Positions 59,967 through 64,000 of a stretch of DNA of 64,000 nucleotides are shown piece after piece (positions within the stretch are counted from its first letter, which is position 1; each line of letters begins with the position of its first letter). The DNA comes from Terasakiella sp033100395. Its GTDB lineage: Bacteria > Pseudomonadota > Alphaproteobacteria > Rhodospirillales > Terasakiellaceae. The translations under genes were made by a program, and so were the position numbers. The stretch covers positions 124,001 through 188,000 of the forward strand of contig NZ_JAWLVJ010000006.1 in assembly GCF_033100395.1 (NCBI RefSeq). Reading direction: 5' to 3'. The notes under the pieces are model-generated. The model saw only the letters and a program-made list of their open reading frames with translations. It did no database searches and was not told the DNA's origin.

Positions 59967-60953
59967 TTAGTTATTGGCAGCAATCGCTGCGTCCAGGAGG
60001 TCTTTACCAACCGCCTTTTCGAATTTAGCCCATACAGGCTTCATAGCATCAACCCATTGCTGACGCTCAGCATCAGTCAGGTCGAGAACTTTAGAGCGGC
60101 CAGACTCTTCGATCGCTTTGCGGTCGCCAGTGGCTTTTTCAGCAGCAATTGCGTTACCGTGCGCGATGGCTTCGTCCATAGCTTTCTTGACTTCACCGCG
60201 GATGTCGTCAGGCAGGCCATCCCAGAATTCAGCAGAAGTTACAACCAGGTAGTCCAGCAGACCATGGTCAGATGCTGTGATGTATTCCTGTACTTCGAAG
60301 AATTTTTTGGAGTAGATGTTGGACCAGGTGTTTTCCTGACCGTCGATGGCTTTTGTTTGCAGCAGTGTAAATACTTCTGAGAAAGGCCTCTTCAGGGGAA
60401 CTGCGTTTACAGCTTCGAACTGAGCAGACAGTACGTCAGAAGACATGATACGGAATTTCAGGCCGTTTGCATCAGCAGGTACTTTCAAAGGCTTGGAAGC
60501 AGAGATTTGCTTCATACCGTTGTGCAGGTAACCCAGACCAACAATACCTTTGCGCTTCATAGAACCAAGAAGCTTCTGACCAGCAGGGCCGTTTTGGAAT
60601 TTCTCAGCAGCTGCCATGTCTTTAAACAGGAAGGGCAGATCGAACAGTTGCAGTTTCTTTGTGTATTTTTTGAATTTAGACAAAGAAGGTGCAGCGATTT
60701 GAACGTCGCCCAGCAGCATAGCTTCAAGAACTTTGTTATCCCCGTAAAGCTGAGAGCTTGGGTAAACTTCTACTTTTACCTTGCCGCCCAGACGCTCTGC
60801 AACGAGGTCGCGGAATTTGTTAGCCATTTGGCCTTTAGGTGTGTTTTCAGCAACAACGTGTGAAAACTTGATTACGATCGGATCAGCAGCTTGTGCAGCT
60901 GTTGCAGTCATCATAGCAGCAGCCATGAAAAGGCCAGCGGTAAACTTACGCAT
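59967..60953 (-). CDS. dctP: TRAP transporter substrate-binding protein (DctP)
   Basis: 328 residues with signal peptide MRKFTAGLFMAAAMMTATAAQAA. It has the DctP core: KGQMANKFRDLVAERLGGKVKVEVYPSSQLYGDNKVLEAMLLGDVQ, LKFRIMSSDVLSAQFEAV and QTKAIDGQENTWSNIYSKKFFEVQEYIT. The Arg in KFRIMSS is the usual carboxylate ligand. The longer TTG start at 60969-60971 is less likely, since GGAGG sits 10 bases before the ATG. Confidence 0.93.
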   Translation of the reverse strand: MRKFTAGLFMAAAMMTATAAQAADPIVIKFSHVVAENTPKGQMANKFRDLVAERLGGKVKVEVYPSSQLYGDNKVLEAMLLGDVQIAAPSLSKFKKYTKKLQLFDLPFLFKDMAAAEKFQNGPAGQKLLGSMKRKGIVGLGYLHNGMKQISASKPLKVPADANGLKFRIMSSDVLSAQFEAVNAVPLKRPFSEVFTLLQTKAIDGQENTWSNIYSKKFFEVQEYITASDHGLLDYLVVTSAEFWDGLPDDIRGEVKKAMDEAIAHGNAIAAEKATGDRKAIEESGRSKVLDLTDAERQQWVDAMKPVWAKFEKAVGKDLLDAAIAANN

Positions 60954-61338
60954 AAGGAAATATCCTCCCAATTAATAAAAATACAAGCGACGGCGTGATG
61001 GGTATCCGTTTCTAGGGACAGATCAGGAAACCCAATCTCCCAGTGCCGCCGCTTGCGAAGTCAAACTTTAAGCAAAGAAAGTAAGATTAAGATTCCAAAT
61101 TGGGGCGCCCGCTTGAACCATAAAAACTGGAAAATGGCGTAAAAACAGGGATGTGCAGCGCAATATTAGACATTTTCTTGCGCTTTGAGATTTACGTGTG
61201 CGTGTTTCCGCCAAAGGCCCAAAATAGCGTTGGCGGAAATCCGCCAATCTTATTGTTCGGCATTCGAACATATGGTCAAGCTATGCAAAAAATGCATATC
61301 AGAAATGAGCGATTCGCAGCGGTGGTAAGACCAATTAA
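60954..61338 (-). other. 385-base promoter region of dctPQM
   Basis: No gene is seen. It holds two CCGCCAA-type elements, including a perfect palindrome (61205-61247), and a long-range inverted repeat with one mismatch (CAAGCGACGGC at 60984 with GCCGCCGCTTG at 61045). A GGGAGG ribosome site lies next to dctP. A canonical sigma-54 promoter (GG-N10-GC) was not found on the minus strand. Confidence 0.5.
61205..61247 (-). promoter_or_regulatory. Probable DctD upstream activator sites
   Basis: TTGGCGGA-AA-TCCGCCAA (61230-61247) is a perfect palindrome. TTTCCGCCAA (61205-61214) is a second copy of one side. They lie about 250-290 bases before dctP, the normal place for an enhancer bound by DctD, whose gene is immediately upstream. 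Confidence 0.65.
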
Positions 61339-62712
61339 TCAGGCTTTTGCGATAAAATCGCCGCGATCAAGACCGTATTTTTTCATCTTGTCGCTGAGAG
61401 TCTTTCTGGGGATACCTAGGATTTCAAGTGCGTCCTTGATGCTGCCAGACGTTTGTTCCAGGGCTTGCATGATCAGACCTTTTTCAAAGGCCTCGACTTT
61501 TTCCGGCAGGTTTTGGGCAGTATCGTCAAAGGGCTGAGCCTGTGTCATATCCGATTGCAGTGGATTTTGACCGTCGCTCAAGATAAAGCGTTCGGCTGAA
61601 TTTTTAAGTTCACGCACATTGCCCGGCCAGTTGTGGGACATGAGCGATTCAGTTTGCACTGATCTGATCTCCGGCATGGGCCGGCCAAATTTTTCTGAGG
61701 CTTCCATAGCGAAATGCTGGAACAGGGCCGGGATATCTTCTTTCCAGGTACGTAAAGGCGGGGTCGGGATCATGACGACGCTGAGGCGGTAATATAGGTC
61801 TTCGCGGAAGTTACCTTTATCCACTTCGTTTAACAGGTCCGCTTTGGTAGATGCAATGATGCGCAGTTTCAGGGGCAGAACCTGATTGGACCCCAATCGT
61901 TCAATGGATCGTTCTTGCAGGACGCGCAAGAGCTTGACCTGCATGGCAAGGGGCAAGGTTTCTATCTCATCAAGAAATAAAGTGCCGCCGGATGAATATT
62001 CGATCTTGCCGATGCGTCGGGTGTTGTTGCCGGGGAAAGCACCGGGTTCATAACCGAAGAGTTCACTTTCAAACAGGTTTTCCGGCATAGCCCCACAGTT
62101 CACCGCGACGAAATGGCCATTGTGATGGGCACTGTTTTCATGGAGGCAGCGCGCAACCATTTCCTTGCCCGTTCCTGTTTCCCCTGCAATCAAAACGTCG
62201 GTGTTGGTGTTGGCGATATTGCTGATCAGGTTGCGCAGATGATCTACCGGCTTGGATTTCCCCAAAATGCCCGACGCCATGTCACCCTGGTTTTTTAGTT
62301 TTTCGCGCAGTTCCCGGTTTTCTTTTAACAGAGACAGCTTTTCCATGGCACGCGATGCCACGTCGGTCAGCAGTTCGGACGGAAATGGCTTTTCAATAAA
62401 ATCATAGGCCCCATCGCGCATGGCCTGAACTGCCATGGTCACATCACCATGCCCTGTAATCAGGATAATGGGCAGGCCTTTGTCGATTTTGTGTGCGGCA
62501 GCCATAAAGCTGAGGCCATCCATGCCGGGCATTTTGATGTCGGTGATGACAATACCGGGCCAGCCCTGTTCGATTTGTTTCAGCGCATCTTCGGCATTTT
62601 CCAGACAGACGACGTCAAAGCCATCCAGTTCCAGCGTTTGTTTTGCGGACAGGCGGATATGCATTTCATCATCGATGAAAAGAACCGGGCCTTTATACTG
62701 ATAGTCAACCAT
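61339..62712 (-). CDS. dctD: DctD: NtrC-type regulator of C4-dicarboxylate transport
   Basis: 457 residues. Receiver with phosphoryl Asp58, AAA+ domain with Walker A GETGTGKE (177-184) and Walker B in GGTLFLDEI, and a C-terminal Fis-type helix (GSIKDALEILGIPRKTLSDKMKKYGL). The sigma-54 contact loop, usually GAFTGA, reads GAFPGN (224-229). Partner DctB overlaps its start by eight bases. The gene order dctB-dctD-dctPQM is normal for a TRAP system. Confidence 0.93.
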   Translation of the reverse strand: MVDYQYKGPVLFIDDEMHIRLSAKQTLELDGFDVVCLENAEDALKQIEQGWPGIVITDIKMPGMDGLSFMAAAHKIDKGLPIILITGHGDVTMAVQAMRDGAYDFIEKPFPSELLTDVASRAMEKLSLLKENRELREKLKNQGDMASGILGKSKPVDHLRNLISNIANTNTDVLIAGETGTGKEMVARCLHENSAHHNGHFVAVNCGAMPENLFESELFGYEPGAFPGNNTRRIGKIEYSSGGTLFLDEIETLPLAMQVKLLRVLQERSIERLGSNQVLPLKLRIIASTKADLLNEVDKGNFREDLYYRLSVVMIPTPPLRTWKEDIPALFQHFAMEASEKFGRPMPEIRSVQTESLMSHNWPGNVRELKNSAERFILSDGQNPLQSDMTQAQPFDDTAQNLPEKVEAFEKGLIMQALEQTSGSIKDALEILGIPRKTLSDKMKKYGLDRGDFIAKA

Positions 62713-64000
62713 GGGGTGCCTGCAATAGTTCGATGGTAAAGACGGCCCCGCCGTCCGTGTGATTGTGCGCTTTTAACACGCCGCCGAAATCCTGTATGAT
62801 CCGGGAGGAAATTGATAACCCCAATCCCAATCCTTTGCCAACTTCTTTTGTGGTGAAGAAGGGATCGAAGATGCGGGTTAGTTCCTTATCTTCAAAACCT
62901 GGGCCGTTGTCGCGGATTTGCAGGGTTACCCGGCTGCGGTTGATCTGTGTGGAAATCCAGATCTCCGGCGCATCCTGATCGGCCATGGCATCAAGGGCGT
63001 TTCTTAGGATATTGATCAGGACCTGTTCAAGGCGGATGGCTTCGCCCAGCACCATCAGATCTTCATCATCCAATGTGTTGTGGATGGTGACCTTGTCCAG
63101 CTTGGCACTGCTGGACATGAGGTTCAGGGTTTCACTGACCACCTTGGAAATGCTGATCGGTTCTTTTTCGGACGGCGTTTTGCGAGAAAAGACTTTCAAT
63201 TGACCTGAAATTTTACCCAGACGTGCGCACAGGCTGGAGATTTGTTCCAGATTGGAATTTACATCGTCCATGCGCTTGCGATCCAGCAGGATTTTTGCGT
63301 TGTCTGCGTAGGATCGAATAGCGGTCAGGGGCTGGTTCATTTCATGGGTGATGCCCGCTGCCATCTGCCCCAGGGCAGCCAGCTTTCCAGCTTGCACCAG
63401 TTCATCTTGCGCCATATGCAGGTCTTCTTCTGCCTTTAAGCGTTCAACAATTTCTTCTTCCAGACGCGTGTTGGCTTCACTTAAAGCTTTTGTGCGCCGT
63501 TCTACACGACGTTCCAGTTCAACGGCGGCTTCTTCCAGTGTCTTTTGATGCTGTGCCTGAAACGCCAGGCGGTTGTTGATCATGTTGCGGCGTTGCAGGA
63601 AGTATAAGAATGTCAGAATTGCGATCAGCCAGGCAAAGGCACCGATAATCATACTGTCGATGACATCCTCGCGCAGTCGTGATTCCCGAAAGACATAATG
63701 AATTTTCCAGTCCGTACCCAACACATTACGGCTTCTGATATAGACATCTTCCCAATTGGGGGCATTGGCAACACGTCCTTGTGGATGGCGGATAGAGATG
63801 CGTTTGGTATGATCATCAATAATGCGTTCCCGTCCTGCTTCAATCGCAACAAGCGGCGCATCATCATATTGTCGCGACATTTTCAACAGTTGCAGTTTTT
63901 GCTTGGGGATCGGCTTGAAGGTGCGGAATTTCCAGTCTTCTGTACTGGAAATAATGATCACACCATTATCATCGGTGACCACTACTTCCTCCTTGGCGTT
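62705..64000 (-). CDS. dctB: DctB-type sensor histidine kinase, C-terminal part
   Basis: At least 431 codons are visible and the frame runs off the right edge, so the start, first membrane helix and part of the periplasmic sensor are missing. Visible are the end of the periplasmic PDC-like sensor, a membrane helix (MIIGAFAWLIAILTFLYFL), a coiled linker, HisKA with GITHEMNQPLTAIRSYADNA, and HATPase_c with NALDAMA, DNGPGF and GLGLGLSIS. It phosphorylates DctD in response to C4-dicarboxylates (family knowledge). Confidence 0.93.
   Translation of the reverse strand, partial: NAKEEVVVTDDNGVIIISSTEDWKFRTFKPIPKQKLQLLKMSRQYDDAPLVAIEAGRERIIDDHTKRISIRHPQGRVANAPNWEDVYIRSRNVLGTDWKIHYVFRESRLREDVIDSMIIGAFAWLIAILTFLYFLQRRNMINNRLAFQAQHQKTLEEAAVELERRVERRTKALSEANTRLEEEIVERLKAEEDLHMAQDELVQAGKLAALGQMAAGITHEMNQPLTAIRSYADNAKILLDRKRMDDVNSNLEQISSLCARLGKISGQLKVFSRKTPSEKEPISISKVVSETLNLMSSSAKLDKVTIHNTLDDEDLMVLGEAIRLEQVLINILRNALDAMADQDAPEIWISTQINRSRVTLQIRDNGPGFEDKELTRIFDPFFTTKEVGKGLGLGLSISSRIIQDFGGVLKAHNHTDGGAVFTIELLQAPHG

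Noticed and set aside
60954..61200. Sigma-54 promoter for dctP
   Set aside because: Minus-strand search by eye for GG-N10-GC gave only a near miss with nine bases between; not reported as a feature.
1..64000. CRISPR arrays, tRNA, rRNA, transposase or integrase
   Set aside because: No repeat-spacer pattern, tRNA-like cloverleaf, rRNA core sequence or transposase motif was recognised by eye.

Overview
The window looks like a chromosomal segment of a moderate-GC alphaproteobacterium, probably a marine member of the Rhodospirillales and its relatives. The reasons are an alphaproteobacterial (Shemin-type) 5-aminolevulinate synthase, a dctPQM TRAP operon with its own dctBD genes, a short phosphatidylserine decarboxylase paired with pssA, orphan chemotaxis and partner-switching genes, haemerythrins, and GTCAT-type palindromic intergenic repeats. 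The order-level placement is inference. No rRNA, tRNA, CRISPR array, transposase or phage gene was recognised. A secreted protein runs off the left edge and DctB runs off the right edge.

1-7.6 kb: guanine nucleotide synthesis on the minus strand (guaB, an RsmB/NOP RNA methyltransferase, a TSUP permease overlapping it, and guaA). A convergent periplasmic binding protein and a divergent TetR/MAPEG pair lie between them. 7.6-14.3 kb: an EamA exporter, an ECF sigma/anti-sigma pair, a two-gene sulfite dehydrogenase (molybdopterin subunit plus di-haem cytochrome c), a good Fur-box match, a DUF2325 protein and rlmE. 14.3-21.5 kb: a Ppx/GppA phosphatase, a long structured leader, then the DUF4212/sodium-solute symporter pair followed by a cNMP-CBS-DUF294 protein and a DEDDh exonuclease, a set often seen together in acetate or short-chain acid uptake loci.

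21.5-32.6 kb is signalling-rich: two haemerythrins, dusA, dodecin, a CHASE/PAS histidine kinase, a STAS / HATPase / REC-PP2C partner-switching module, and an aerotaxis-type receptor split into overlapping PAS and MCP genes. 32.6-49.4 kb: a universal stress protein and hemA share a divergent region with an FNR-like site. Then come tandem single-domain response regulators, an APH-AAA kinase fusion, a second stress protein, an SRAP protein, a HAD phosphatase, an AT-rich pair of orphan binding proteins, a MarR regulator, a LOG-family enzyme and several unknown envelope proteins.

49.4-64 kb: psd-pssA; a small Met/His-rich periplasmic protein divergent from an OmpR/EnvZ-type pair; an AT-rich ParB-like gene bracketed on both sides by pairs of oppositely oriented palindromes; pyrC converging on pyrE (with a 31-residue membrane ORF after pyrE); and dctB-dctD-dctPQM with a perfect DctD-type palindrome upstream of dctP. 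The best candidates for something undescribed are the repeat-bracketed ParB-like gene, the pseudo-receiver partner switch beside the split aerotaxis receptor, and the CpxP-like gene opposite the OmpR/EnvZ pair.
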